Positions 17,680 to 26,570 of a stretch of DNA of 64,000 bases are shown piece after piece. The stretch comes from Streptomyces caniscabiei (GTDB lineage: Bacteria > Actinomycetota > Actinomycetes > Streptomycetales > Streptomycetaceae): contig NZ_JABXWI010000017.1 of assembly GCF_014930365.1 (NCBI RefSeq), forward strand, positions 65,204-129,203, read 5' to 3'. How positions within the stretch are numbered: the first letter of the stretch is position 1; each line of letters starts with the position of its first letter. Both the position numbers and the translations under genes were made by a program. The notes beneath the pieces are model-generated. The model made no database searches, was not told the DNA's origin, and was given only the letters and a program-made list of their open reading frames with translations.

Positions 17680-18357
17680 TCACTCCTGCTGGGTGACCCG
17701 CACCAGGCCCGACTGGTACGCCATGACGACCAGTTGGGCCCGGTCGCGGGCGCCCAGTTTCGTCATCGCCCGGTGGACGTGGGTCCGTACCGTCAGCGGA
17801 CTCACGTACAGCTTCTCGGCGATCTCGTCGTTGGAGCGCCCCTCGGCGGCCAGCGACATGACCTCACGCTCACGGGTGGTGAGGATGGTCAGCTGCTCGG
17901 GGGCGGCGAGACGGTTGCCGGGGGTGGGGGAGGCGAGGAAGCGCGTGATGAGCGTCCGCGTCGCGGCGGAGGAGAGCAGGGTGTCGCCGGCGGCCACCGT
18001 GCGGATGCCGTCGAGGAGCACGTCCGCGGTGACGTCCTTGCCGAGGAAGCCGCTGGCGCCGGAGCGCAGCGCCTGCGCCACGTACTCGTCGATCTCGAAC
18101 GTGGTGAGGATCAGCACGCGGGTGTCGGCCAGTTCCTCGTCGGCGCAGATCACGGCGGTGGCGGTGAGTCCGTCCGTGCCGGGCATCCGGATGTCCATGA
18201 GGACCACGTCGGGGCGGTGGACCCGCACGAGGTCGACCGCCTCCCGGCCGTCGGTGGCCTCGGCGACCACCTCCAGGTCCGGGCAGGAGTCGATGAGGAT
18301 CCGGAAGGTGGCCCGCAGCAGGGCCTGGTCGTCGGCGAGCAGGACGCGAATGGTCAT
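17680..18357 (-). CDS. NarL/LuxR-family response regulator
   Basis: A 225-residue two-component response regulator. The receiver has the acidic pair in LLADDQALLRATFRIL, the phosphorylated Asp in DVVLMDIRMPGTDG, and the conserved Lys in GASGFLGKDV. The LuxR output domain reads LTTREREVMSLAAEGRSNDE and VSPLTVRTHVHRAM. It begins 10 bp after the histidine kinase gene and completes an operon with that kinase and an MMPL exporter, so it probably controls that exporter or lipid-linked traffic. ATG start. Confidence 0.93.
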   Translation of the reverse strand: MTIRVLLADDQALLRATFRILIDSCPDLEVVAEATDGREAVDLVRVHRPDVVLMDIRMPGTDGLTATAVICADEELADTRVLILTTFEIDEYVAQALRSGASGFLGKDVTADVLLDGIRTVAAGDTLLSSAATRTLITRFLASPTPGNRLAAPEQLTILTTREREVMSLAAEGRSNDEIAEKLYVSPLTVRTHVHRAMTKLGARDRAQLVVMAYQSGLVRVTQQE

Positions 18358-18367
18358 GAGGGCTGTG

Positions 18368-19642
18368 CTACTTCCGCTGGTCGGGGGCCGGTTCCGGGTC
18401 AGGTACCGGTGCGGCGGGGCGAGAGGTGTACGGCCGCAGCGGCAGGTCGGTGGTGACCTCGAAGCCGCCTTCGGGACGGTGGCCGGCGCTCAGACAGCCG
18501 CCGACCGACTGGGCGCGCTCACGCATGCCGATGAGGCCGAAACCGCGGCCGGGCTCGGGGGTGCCGCGCGGGCGGGAGGCGCCGTCGTCGGTGACCGTGA
18601 TCGTCAGACGCGCGTCCTCGTAGGCGAGGCTGACCCGCGCGGCGTCCACGCCGGCGTGCTTGCTGACGTTGGTGAGGGCCTCCTGCACGATCCTGTACGC
18701 GGTCAGGTCCACACCGGGGTCCAGCGGCCCCGGGACGCCGTCAGTGGTGACGGTGACCGTGAGACCGGCGGACTCGCACGCCGCCGTCAGCTCCGGGAGC
18801 TGGCGCAGTCCGGGCGTGGGGGCCAGCGGCGCCTCGGGGTCGTCGGGACGGCGCAGCACCCCCACGGTGCCCTTCAGCTCGCGCAGCGCCGACGACGTGG
18901 TGGCCGTCAGATCGGTGAGGATGCGGTGGGCCTGTTCGGGGTCGGTACGGGTGAGGTGCGCGGCGGTGCCCGCCTGGGCGTTGGCGAGGGCCAGGTGGTG
19001 GGCGACCACGTCGTGCAGATCGCGGGCGATGCGCATCCGTTCCTCGGTCACCCGTAGCCGGGCCTCCTCCTCCCGGGTGCGTTCGGCGTGCTCGGCGCGG
19101 GCCTGCACCGACTTCAGATAGGCCCGCCGCACCAGCGTGCCCCGGCCCGCGGCGAGCGGCAGCAGCAGCCAGAAGACCGGGCCGATCGTCCTGAGCACCA
19201 GCGACAGATGGTCCATGGAGTCGGAGACCACGGCCGCGAGGGTCATCGCCACGATGGTGGTGCAGCCGTAGGCGCGGGTGGTCCTGCGGTCGGTGAGCGA
19301 GGCCAGCCAGTAGAGCGCCGCCATGATCGGCGCCAGCAGCAGGGGGGTGAGCAGATAGCCCAGGCCGACCGCCACGACCGTGCAGATCGCGGTGACGACG
19401 AGCGCGGACCGCGGGTGGGTGCGGTGCTTGAGCAGCGCGAGACAGGACACGCCCATGAGCGCCACCCCGACCCTGTCCTGGTCCGGCGGCAGGGCGCCGG
19501 GCAGCGTGACCGCGCTGCCGAGGGTGGCACAGCCCAGCAGCGCCAGGACCAGTGCCAGGTCGACGAGGAAGTGGTGGCGGCCGGAGAACTCCTCCAGCCG
19601 GTCCGTGTAGCGCCGTTCCCGGCTGAGGCTGCTGAGGCTCAT
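18368..19642 (-). CDS. Sensor histidine kinase (HisKA_3 type)
   Basis: A 424-residue sensor kinase with about four to five N-terminal membrane helices (LVDLALVLALLGCATLGSAV, LVVTAICTVVAVGLGYLLTP, LLLAPIMAALYWLASL) and little outside-facing sequence, so it may sense the membrane itself. The dimerisation box RIARDLHDVVAHHLALA holds the phosphorylated His. The ATPase ends with DDGASRPRG and GRGFGLIGMRERA. The start is the internal ATG with GGAG 5 bp upstream; a start 10 codons earlier lacks a ribosome site. It pairs with the adjacent response regulator. Confidence 0.92.
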   Translation of the reverse strand: MSLSSLSRERRYTDRLEEFSGRHHFLVDLALVLALLGCATLGSAVTLPGALPPDQDRVGVALMGVSCLALLKHRTHPRSALVVTAICTVVAVGLGYLLTPLLLAPIMAALYWLASLTDRRTTRAYGCTTIVAMTLAAVVSDSMDHLSLVLRTIGPVFWLLLPLAAGRGTLVRRAYLKSVQARAEHAERTREEEARLRVTEERMRIARDLHDVVAHHLALANAQAGTAAHLTRTDPEQAHRILTDLTATTSSALRELKGTVGVLRRPDDPEAPLAPTPGLRQLPELTAACESAGLTVTVTTDGVPGPLDPGVDLTAYRIVQEALTNVSKHAGVDAARVSLAYEDARLTITVTDDGASRPRGTPEPGRGFGLIGMRERAQSVGGCLSAGHRPEGGFEVTTDLPLRPYTSRPAAPVPDPEPAPDQRK

Positions 19643-19756
19643 GGTGACTCCGGTCGGTGGACTGGGACCCATCGTGGTCGACGGGCGAGGCGCACGCCCC
19701 GAGGGCCGTCCGTGTCCTTCGCCACGGACGGCCCCCGGTGGGGGTGGGCGGTCGGA

Positions 19757-21967
19757 TCAGGCGCGCGTCACTTCCAGCTCGGCCGTCTCGGCCGGGGCCG
19801 GATCCGGGTCGGTGCGGCGGGTCAGCGCCTCGCCCTCCACATCGACGTGGGGCAGCATCCGGTCCAGCCACTTCGGCAGCCACCACGCCTTGTCGCCGAG
19901 CAGCGCCAGCACGGCCGGCACGATCGCCATCCGTACGACGAACGCGTCGAACAGGACCGCGGAGGCCAGCCCGAAACCGATCATCTTGATCATGGAGTCG
20001 CTCTCGCCGATGAACCCGGCGAACACCGCGATCATGATCAGGGCGGCGGCCGCCACCACCCGGGCGCTGTGCCGGAAGCCGCTGGTGAGCGCCTCGTCGG
20101 CCCGGTCGCCGTGGACGTACGCCTCCCGCGTCCGCGAGACCAGGAACACCTCGTAGTCCATGGCCAGACCGAACACGATGCCCACCAGGAAGATCGGCAT
20201 CAGGCTCATGATCGGACCGGTCTGCTCCACGCCCAGCAGCTCCGCGCCGTGGCCCTGCTGGAAGACCAGGACGACCACACCGAGGGAGGCGAGCACCGAC
20301 AGCAGGAACCCGGCGGCCGCCTTGAGCGGGACCAGCAGCGAGCGGAAGACGACCAGCAGCAGGATGACGGCCAGGCCGACCACGACCAGCAGATACGGCA
20401 CCAGCGCGGACTGCACCTTGTCGGAGATGTCGATGTTCAGCGCGGTGGTGCCGGTGACCTCGAACGTGGCCCCCGTCTCGGACTCCAGGCCGGGCCGCTC
20501 GTCCCGGATGACGGTCACCAGGTCCTTGGTCTTCTCGTCGGTCGGCGCGGTGGTGGGCACCGCCGAGAAGACGGCCGTGTCACCGGCCTCGTTGAACCGC
20601 GCGGGGGAGACCGACACGACGCCCTCGGTGGCCCCGATCTCCTTCGCGATCGTGTCGGCGGCCCCCTTGGCGTCGGCGGCCCCCTTGGCGTCCACCACGA
20701 TCGTCAGCGGCCCGTTGAAGCCGGGCCCGAAACCCTCGGCGAGCGCGTCGTAGGCCCGCCGCTCGGTGGTCGAGGTCGCCTTGGCCTCGTCGCCGGGCAT
20801 GCCCAGCTGGAGGTCGGTCATCGGTATCGCGAGCGCGCCGAGGCCGACGACACCGAGGATCAGCACCGGCAGCGGGCGGCGCAGCACGAACCGGGACCAG
20901 CGGGTGCCGCCGTTGTCCTTGACGCTCCCCTCGATACGGCCGCTCTTGCGTGCCTTGCGCGACAGCACCGCGTTCGGCCAGCAGGCGAGGACGGCCGGGA
21001 CCAGGGTCAGCGCGATCAGTACGGCCACGACGACCGCGCCCGCCGCGGCCAGCCCCATCTTCGTCAGCATCGGGATGCCGACCACGGACAGTCCGGCCAG
21101 CGCGATGACGACGGTGAGGCCGGCGAACACGACCGCCGACCCGGCCGTGCCGGTGGCGAGGGCGGTGGCCTCCTCGGGCGTACGGCCCTTGGCGCGCTCC
21201 TCGCGGTAGCGGGAGACGACGAACAGGGCGTAGTCGATGCCGACCGCGAGACCCAGCATCATCGCGAGGGTGCCCGTCGTGGTGGACAGCCCGAGCGCGT
21301 CGGACAGGGCGAGGATCGAGGCCATGCTGACGCCGACGCCGACCAGCGCGGTCAGCAGCGGCAGTCCGGCGGCGGCCAGCGACCCGAAGGTGATCAGCAG
21401 CACGACGGAGGCGATGGCGACACCGATCACCTCGGCCATGCCGCCCGCGCCGCCCTGCTCGGCCAGGGCGGTCCCGCCGGCCTCGACGGTCAGCCCGGAG
21501 TCCTGCGCCGCGTGGAGCGTGTCCTCCAGGTGGGTCCTGCTGGCATCGGTGAGGTCGTTCGCGGTGACCCTGTAGGTGACCGTCGCGTACGCCGTGGTGC
21601 CGTCCTTGCTCACCGCCCCGGCCTGGAAGGGGTCGACGGCGCTCGCCACCTGGGAACCGTCCGCCAGATCGGCCACCGTCTCCTCGACGGCCTTCTTGTT
21701 CTCGGCGGCGGTGACCTTCTCGCCGTTCGGGGCGACGAACACCACCCGGGCGGTGGCGCCGTCCGCCGTGACGCCCGGGAAGCGCTGTTCCATCAGGTCG
21801 AACGCCTTCTGGGACTCGATGCCCGGCATGGCGAACCCCTCGTCGGAGGCTCCCGGGGCCTTGAGGGCGCCGACCCCTACGGCGCCCAGTACCGCCAGCC
21901 ACATCAGGATGACGTACCAGCGTTTGCGGAAGGCCAGTCGGCCCAGCCGATGAAGGAAGGTTGCCAT
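19757..21967 (-). CDS. MMPL-family RND transporter
   Basis: A 736-residue RND-type membrane transporter with the twofold layout of MMPL proteins: a first helix (KRWYVILMWLAVLGAVGVGA), a large outer domain, five helices including GLAVGIDYALFVVSRYREER, then a second outer domain and helices with GLAMDYEVFLVSRTREAY. These GxxxDY motifs are the proton-relay signature. MMPL proteins move lipids or lipid-like metabolites or drugs. ATG at 21967 (FLHRLGRLAFRKR) was chosen; a TTG 14 codons earlier is possible. It leads the operon with the kinase and regulator after a 114-bp gap. Confidence 0.92.
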   Translation of the reverse strand: MATFLHRLGRLAFRKRWYVILMWLAVLGAVGVGALKAPGASDEGFAMPGIESQKAFDLMEQRFPGVTADGATARVVFVAPNGEKVTAAENKKAVEETVADLADGSQVASAVDPFQAGAVSKDGTTAYATVTYRVTANDLTDASRTHLEDTLHAAQDSGLTVEAGGTALAEQGGAGGMAEVIGVAIASVVLLITFGSLAAAGLPLLTALVGVGVSMASILALSDALGLSTTTGTLAMMLGLAVGIDYALFVVSRYREERAKGRTPEEATALATGTAGSAVVFAGLTVVIALAGLSVVGIPMLTKMGLAAAGAVVVAVLIALTLVPAVLACWPNAVLSRKARKSGRIEGSVKDNGGTRWSRFVLRRPLPVLILGVVGLGALAIPMTDLQLGMPGDEAKATSTTERRAYDALAEGFGPGFNGPLTIVVDAKGAADAKGAADTIAKEIGATEGVVSVSPARFNEAGDTAVFSAVPTTAPTDEKTKDLVTVIRDERPGLESETGATFEVTGTTALNIDISDKVQSALVPYLLVVVGLAVILLLVVFRSLLVPLKAAAGFLLSVLASLGVVVLVFQQGHGAELLGVEQTGPIMSLMPIFLVGIVFGLAMDYEVFLVSRTREAYVHGDRADEALTSGFRHSARVVAAAALIMIAVFAGFIGESDSMIKMIGFGLASAVLFDAFVVRMAIVPAVLALLGDKAWWLPKWLDRMLPHVDVEGEALTRRTDPDPAPAETAELEVTRA

Positions 21968-22144
21968 GGGTCGCAGGTCTCCACGTGAGAGGTCTCGGGT
22001 GTGTGCCAAGACTCCCGTCGCGGCCCCTGTCCCGTCGTCGTGCGGCTGCCGACAATCCCGGGTACTCAGAACGCAGTACGACCCCGGCGCCGGGTCACCC
22101 CGGGGTATGACCGGGGGGCGGCCGGGGGAGGACGCACCGGCGGT

Positions 22145-22678
22145 CTACATGGTGTGCAGGGTGTCGCGGGAGGCCCTGATGAAGACCTTCAGCGCGTCCC
22201 AGAACGGCGTGTAGCAGGCGTCGAAGCGCGCCACGGCACCGGTGTCGCCCTCGATCATGGCCTCGATCGCCTTGTGGAAGGGGCTCGTCGCCCGCCGGAC
22301 GGTGTTGGCGAGGTCGGCGACCTCCTCGGGCCCCTCCAGCGACACGATCCACGTGAGGTTGCGCAGCGTGGCGTACTCGTCCCGCTGCCGCTCCCGCAGC
22401 ACCCGCAGCTCCTCCACCTGCTCCGGCCCGAGCCCGCCCTCGGCGCCCCGGACCACGTCGGACACCTTCCAGTGCACGTCGTTCAGCCGCTGCGCCTGCT
22501 CGATGAAGCCCGCGTACGCCGTCCGCCGCGCCTCCCGCAGCCGCTCCACCCGCTGCGCGCCCGCCGTCGTGTCCGCCTGTATGCGCGCAGCGCGCGCCGT
22601 CCCCCGGCTGGTCACCCAGCTCGCCACCACGGCCGTGCCGGCGGTGAGCGCGGCGATCCAGAACGCGTTGTCAGCCAC
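22145..22678 (-). CDS. Hypothetical protein with one N-terminal membrane helix and coiled coil
   Basis: A 177-residue protein not assigned to a family. The first 22 residues form one membrane helix (FWIAALTAGTAVVASWVTS), followed by a long charged helix (ARAARIQADTTAGAQRVERL, RVLRERQRDEYATLR) that may form a coiled coil, and a helical C-terminal part ending TLHTM. Its start overlaps the end of the MazG-like gene by 8 bp, so both are made from one message. Similar small anchored coiled-coil proteins are common in Streptomyces and have no known task. Confidence 0.75.
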   Translation of the reverse strand: MADNAFWIAALTAGTAVVASWVTSRGTARAARIQADTTAGAQRVERLREARRTAYAGFIEQAQRLNDVHWKVSDVVRGAEGGLGPEQVEELRVLRERQRDEYATLRNLTWIVSLEGPEEVADLANTVRRATSPFHKAIEAMIEGDTGAVARFDACYTPFWDALKVFIRASRDTLHTM

Positions 22679-23015
22679 GCCGGGGGCCCAGCGAGCGCGC
22701 GGTGACCCCGGCGAGGTGGGACGCGAACACCGCGCGGGCGTCCGGCGTCAGGGTGCGCAGCGCCACCAGGGCGGTGATGACCACGTCGCACAGCTCCGCC
22801 TGCACGTCGTCCCAGGTGTGGGTGGTGCCCTTGCGCGGGTTCTGCCCCGTCGCGCCGATCACCGCCTGCGCGACCTCGCCGACCTCCTCCTGGAGCTTCA
22901 ACATCCGCAGCAGCAGACCCTCTCGGCCGCCGTACGGCTGGTCCGCCTCCAGCCAGGCGTGCAGGTCGGCGACGGAGTGCCAGAGGTCGTCGGGGGAGTG
23001 GTTCTGCTCGCTCAT
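22671..23015 (-). CDS. MazG-like nucleotide pyrophosphohydrolase
   Basis: A 114-residue protein of the all-alpha NTP pyrophosphatase (MazG-like) superfamily. The metal-binding signature is KLQEEVGEVAQAVIG followed by DVQAELCDVVITAL, i.e. the ExxE...ExxD pairs that hold magnesium. Such enzymes hydrolyse non-canonical or excess NTPs to NMP and pyrophosphate. It is a single-domain version. ATG start; the stop overlaps the next gene. The gap to the DoxX gene upstream contains the 29-bp repeats. Confidence 0.88.
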   Translation of the reverse strand: MSEQNHSPDDLWHSVADLHAWLEADQPYGGREGLLLRMLKLQEEVGEVAQAVIGATGQNPRKGTTHTWDDVQAELCDVVITALVALRTLTPDARAVFASHLAGVTARSLGPRRG

Positions 23016-23048
23016 GGGCGCAGCTTGCCACGCCCCTGTGACAACGAC

Positions 23049-23162
23049 GGCCGATCCGCCGAAAGGGCGGACGACAGCCGATCCGCCGGAACGGCGAAGC
23101 TCACGGCCGATCCGCCGGAACGGCGAAGCTCACGGCCGATCCGCCGGAACGGCGAAGCTCAC
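23049..23162 (-). repeat. 29-bp tandem palindromic repeats after the DoxX gene
   Basis: The word ccgatccgcc starts at 23051, 23078, 23107 and 23136, giving one degenerate 27-bp and three near-identical 29-bp units. Each holds the small palindrome CGCCG-gaa-CGGCG. The last unit contains the stop codon of the DoxX gene, so the array is a stack of hairpins directly at its 3' end and may act as terminator. Confidence 0.9.
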
Positions 23163-23704
23163 TCCTCGAACAACGCCTCCTGCTCGCCCTCCTTCTCCTT
23201 GCGCACCCGCTGGTTGCGCAGGCCCACGACCACCGCGGTGACCGCGGCCGTACCGGCGAGCGCCACCGGGACCATCCAGCCCCGGTCGACGACATGGCGC
23301 AGCGCGTGGTCGAGGGAGAGCCGGCCGGGCCCGGCGACGGCGAGGCCCGCGGCGGCCAGGCCCAGGGTCGCGGCGTACTCGTAGCCGCCCTCGGCGTTGA
23401 AGAAGCCGTTGGGCGCGTGGATCGCGGCCGCTCCGCCCATCGCGCCCGCCGCGGCGGCACCGGCCGCGGGCGTCGCGAGGCCCAGCGCGAGCAGCGCGCC
23501 GCCGCCGGTCTCGGCGAGGCCGGCGGCGGTGGCGCTGGCCTTGCCAGGCGCGTACCCGACGGACTCCATGAACGCGCCGGTGCCCTCGATGCCGTGCCCG
23601 CCGAACCAGCCGAACAGCTTCTGCGTCCCGTGCGCGGCGAGCACACCGCCCGTGCCCAGCCGCAGGAGCAGCAGTCCCAGATCGCGTCGGTCGAATGAGG
23701 TCAT
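23159..23704 (-). CDS. DoxX-family membrane protein
   Basis: A 181-residue DoxX/DoxD-type membrane protein with four predicted helices (LGLLLLRLGTGGVLAAHG, GLAETGGGALLALGLATPAA, YAATLGLAAAGLAVAG, MVPVALAGTAAVTAVVVGLR). The family hallmark is HGTQKLFGWFGGHG followed by the Gly/Ala-rich GLAETGGG. DoxX proteins are tied to redox balance and thiosulfate or thiol metabolism. ATG start with GGGAG at a good distance. The charged tail is RVRKEKEGEQEALFEE. It shares strand with the MazG-like gene but is separated by the hairpin array. Confidence 0.9.
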   Translation of the reverse strand: MTSFDRRDLGLLLLRLGTGGVLAAHGTQKLFGWFGGHGIEGTGAFMESVGYAPGKASATAAGLAETGGGALLALGLATPAAGAAAAGAMGGAAAIHAPNGFFNAEGGYEYAATLGLAAAGLAVAGPGRLSLDHALRHVVDRGWMVPVALAGTAAVTAVVVGLRNQRVRKEKEGEQEALFEE

Positions 23705-23863
23705 GAGAACTCCCGGGCAGCCGGTGCGTCGGTTCCCCTCCCGCGTATCCACCGTCGCACCGATCACACCTGCCCGGCCCGTACGGGCCGCCGTTCGGGT
23801 GGCCCGGGACCGGGGGCACGTCTCCGGTGGCGCACCCCCGGCGACGGTGTGAGGCTGACCGCC

Positions 23864-24190
23864 ATGACGATCGCACCCGCCAAACTCAGCGACCCGGCCG
23901 TCCGGGCCTTCGTCGCCGCGGTGAACTCCCAGGACGAGAACGCGTTCTTCGCGCTGCTCACGGAGGACGCGACGATGTCGGACGACGGCTCCGACCGTGA
24001 CCTCGCGGACTGGACCGACCGGGAGATCTTCTCCTCCCACGGCCACATCGAGGTCCAGCGCGAGTCCGCGGGCGGCCGTGCCCTGGTCGCCAACTACCGC
24101 AACGACACCTGGGGCGAGATGCGCACCGCGTGGCGCTTCACGGTGTCGGAGGACGGCAGGATCAGCCGGTTCGAGACGGGTCAGGCGTAA
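23864..24190 (+). CDS. NTF2/SnoaL-like small protein
   Basis: A 108-residue cone-fold (NTF2/SnoaL-like) protein: DPAVRAFVAAVNSQDENAFF is the first helix, LTEDATMSDDGSD the strand region, and NYRNDTWGEMRTAWRFTVSE the sheet core. Proteins of this size bind small hydrophobic ligands or act as isomerases; no substrate can be inferred. ATG start with GAGG 9 bp before; a GTG five codons earlier is less likely. It reads toward the aldo/keto reductase 57 bp downstream. Confidence 0.82.
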   Translation: MTIAPAKLSDPAVRAFVAAVNSQDENAFFALLTEDATMSDDGSDRDLADWTDREIFSSHGHIEVQRESAGGRALVANYRNDTWGEMRTAWRFTVSEDGRISRFETGQA

Positions 24191-24247
24191 CCCGTCCCCG
24201 TCCGGGGCTTGCGTTCGTGTGCACTCCAACTCATACCGTCCGAGGGC

Positions 24248-25243
24248 ATGGAGACGAACACGTACACGAGGCCGTTGGGCCGCAGCGGTATCCAGGTCAG
24301 CGCCCTCGGCTTCGGCTGCTGGGCGATCGGCGGTGAGTGGCAGGACACCGACGGCCGGCCGCTCGGCTGGGGCAAGGTGGACGACGAGGAGTCCGTACGC
24401 GCGGTGCACCGCGCGCTCGACCTCGGCGTCACCTTCTTCGACACGGCCGACACCTACGGCGCCGGCCACAGCGAACGCGTCCTCGGCCGGGCCCTCGGCA
24501 AGCGCCGCGCGGACGTCGTCGTGGCCACCAAGTGGGGCAACCTCTTCGACGAGGCCACCCGCACCCTCACCGGCCAGGACGACACCCCGGCGCATGCCCG
24601 CCGCGCCCTCACCGCCTCCCTGGACCGTCTCGGCACCGACCATGTCGACCTGTACCAGCTGCACCTCTCCGACGCCGACCCCGAGCGCGCGGCCGAACTC
24701 CGCGAGACCTGCGAGGAGTTCGTACGGGAGGGGCTGATCCGGGCGTACGCGTGGAGCACGGACGACCCGGAGCGAGCCGCCGTGTTCGCCGAGGGCCCGC
24801 ACTGCGCGGCCGTGCAGCACCGGCTGAACCTACTCCAGGACGCGCCCGAACTCCTCGCGCTGTGCGCGGAGTCGAACCTCGCGAGCATCAACCGCAGCCC
24901 CCTGGCCATGGGTCTGCTCACGGGCAAGCACACTGGCGGGCGCGCCCTGGAGGCCGGTGACATCCGCTCCACCCCGCCCGCGTGGCTGCCCGGCTTCAGC
25001 GCGGACGGCGGCGCCGACCCGGAGTGGCTCGGCCGGGTCGAGGCGCTGCGCGAGATCCTCACCGCCGGGGGCCGCACGCTCGCGCAGGGCGCCCTCGCGT
25101 GGATCTGGGCCCGCAGCCCTCTGACCGTGCCCATCCCGGGCTTCCGCTCGGTCGCCCAGGCCGAGGAGAACGCGGGCGCCCTCGCGCGGGGGCCGCTCAC
25201 CGCGGACCAGCTCGCCGAGATCGACCGCGTCCTGGGGCGGTGA
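24248..25243 (+). CDS. Aldo/keto reductase
   Basis: A 331-residue NADPH-dependent oxidoreductase with the TIM-barrel family pattern: RPLGRSGIQVSALGFGCWAI, GVTFFDTADTYGAGHSERVL (Asp and Tyr of the catalytic set), VVVATKWG (catalytic Lys), DHVDLYQLHLSDAD (the usual His). IPGFRSVAQAEENAGAL matches the cofactor loop. It is the YhdN/AKR11-like type that reduces aldehydes and ketones. ATG chosen since the family starts METxTYTRPLGRSG; the ribosome site is weak. Neighbours suggest no pathway. Confidence 0.92.
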   Translation: METNTYTRPLGRSGIQVSALGFGCWAIGGEWQDTDGRPLGWGKVDDEESVRAVHRALDLGVTFFDTADTYGAGHSERVLGRALGKRRADVVVATKWGNLFDEATRTLTGQDDTPAHARRALTASLDRLGTDHVDLYQLHLSDADPERAAELRETCEEFVREGLIRAYAWSTDDPERAAVFAEGPHCAAVQHRLNLLQDAPELLALCAESNLASINRSPLAMGLLTGKHTGGRALEAGDIRSTPPAWLPGFSADGGADPEWLGRVEALREILTAGGRTLAQGALAWIWARSPLTVPIPGFRSVAQAEENAGALARGPLTADQLAEIDRVLGR

Positions 25244-25609
25244 GCGTCGGCCGTCCGGCCGGACGTGACGTCATGTCCGCGCCGAGGCCGTAGAGCGAGT
25301 CGGGGACCGGACGCCGGCGGGGCGGCGACGCCGAGGTGACGGGGCGGCGACGCCGATGTGGTGGCAGCCGTTCCGCGCTCCGGTGCTTACCTCGCGGTCC
25401 CACGCGAGGTCCGCCCCCTTCCGGAACACGGAACGGCTGCCGCCTCCCCCTCGGGTTGGCCACGGAAGCCGCCGCCTCCAAGTGTGAAGCTCTCGTGGAG
25501 ACGCGTCCTGAGCATATGCCTGCCACGTGCTCTTATGGAGCGGAGCATCAGCTTCCGTTTGTGCAGGTTGAGCCGTGGACGAGTGTGGCGTACACCCGTG
25601 TCGGCCGGC
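25244..25609. other. Convergent intergenic region with nested inverted repeats
   Basis: No gene is supported in this 366-bp gap. At 25363-25441 an outer 13-bp stem (ggcagccgttccg / cggaacggctgcc) encloses an inner 8-bp stem (acctcgcg / cgcgaggt, 25389-25410) with a 6-base loop. Such a two-tier fold at the meeting of two convergent genes could be a bidirectional terminator or a structured RNA. The rest shows no clear signal. Confidence 0.6.
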
Positions 25610-26410
25610 TCAGCCCCGCCCCACGTACGGCATCGTCGTCGCCATCACCGTCGCGAACTGCACATTCGCCTCCAGCGGCAGCTCCGCCATGTGCCGCACG
25701 GTCCGGGCCACGTCCCGCACGTCCATCACCGGCTCCGGCACGAGCTGCCCGTTCGCCTGGAGGACCCCGCTCGCCATGCGTTCGGTCATGTCCGTCGCCG
25801 CGTTGCCGATGTCGATCTGGCCGACCGCGATGCCGTACGGCCGCCCGTCCAGCGAGAGCGACTTGGTCAGGCCGGTCAGGGCGTGCTTGGTCGCGGTGTA
25901 GGCGACGGAGTGCGGGCGGGGCGTGTGCGCGGAGATGGAGCCGTTGTTGATGATCCGCCCGCCCCGCGGGTCCTGGTCCTTCATCTGCCGGTACGCCGCC
26001 TGCGCGCACAGGAACGCCCCGTTGAGGTTGGTGTCCACGACGTGCCGCCAGGCCGCGTAGTCCAGCTCCTCCACCGGCACCCCGCCCGGGCCGAAGGTGC
26101 CCGCGTTGTTGAACAGCAGGTCCAGCCGTCCGAACCGGTCGCGCACGGCGGCGAGGAGCGCGTCCACGTCGCCGGGCCGGGAGACGTCCGTACGGACGCA
26201 CAGTGCCTCCGGGGCGCCGGTGCCGGTGCCGGTGCCCGGGTCCGCGTCCGCCGTGGCGCCGGCCTCGGCCGCCGTCTCGGCGAGCTTGTCCTCGCGGCGG
26301 CCCGCGAGCGCCACCGACCAGCCCGTGCGGAGCAGTTCCACCGCCACGGCACGGCCGATGCCGGAGCCCGCACCCGTCACGATCGCGATCTTGGTTCGCA
26401 TAGCGTTCAT
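25610..26410 (-). CDS. Short-chain dehydrogenase/reductase
   Basis: A 266-residue classical SDR. TGAGSGIG is the cofactor Gly loop, NNAGTFG the NNAG motif, and NNGSISAHTPRPHSVAYTATK holds catalytic Ser, Tyr and Lys in the usual S-x12-Y-x3-K spacing. AGRR suggests NADP(H). A short run of Gly/Thr dipeptides (PGTGTGTGAP) sits before the CVRTDVS strand. Substrate unknown; many such enzymes reduce ketones. ATG at 26410 used; another ATG three codons on is possible. Convergent with the aldo/keto reductase. Confidence 0.92.
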   Translation of the reverse strand: MNAMRTKIAIVTGAGSGIGRAVAVELLRTGWSVALAGRREDKLAETAAEAGATADADPGTGTGTGAPEALCVRTDVSRPGDVDALLAAVRDRFGRLDLLFNNAGTFGPGGVPVEELDYAAWRHVVDTNLNGAFLCAQAAYRQMKDQDPRGGRIINNGSISAHTPRPHSVAYTATKHALTGLTKSLSLDGRPYGIAVGQIDIGNAATDMTERMASGVLQANGQLVPEPVMDVRDVARTVRHMAELPLEANVQFATVMATTMPYVGRG

Positions 26411-26570
26411 GGCCCCGCAGCGTAAGGGAGGGAGACGCGCCCGGCCGCGCGCAAGGGGTCCGCCATGCGGAACTCATCCGTCCGCCATCTGGGTGTTGTG
26501 TACGTGACAGAAGATCGTCGACCCTGGCCACTCCAATGCCGAAAGACAACCACCGTCAGACGAGGGCCAG

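Noticed and set aside
19088..21988. A 966-codon open frame opposite the kinase and MMPL genes
   Set aside because: Composition (Gly/Arg/His/Gln/Asp) is typical of a reverse-strand shadow in high-GC DNA; the minus-strand proteins match known families.
23049..23162. CRISPR-like array
   Set aside because: Units touch each other; there are no spacers and no cas genes.
25503..25620. A small plus-strand gene or leader peptide (MERSISFRLCRL...)
   Set aside because: No downstream gene on that strand, no ribosome site and no family likeness; only a chance open frame.
26411..26570. A PHO box before phoD
   Set aside because: No pair of 11-bp direct repeats close to the PhoP consensus could be found by eye.
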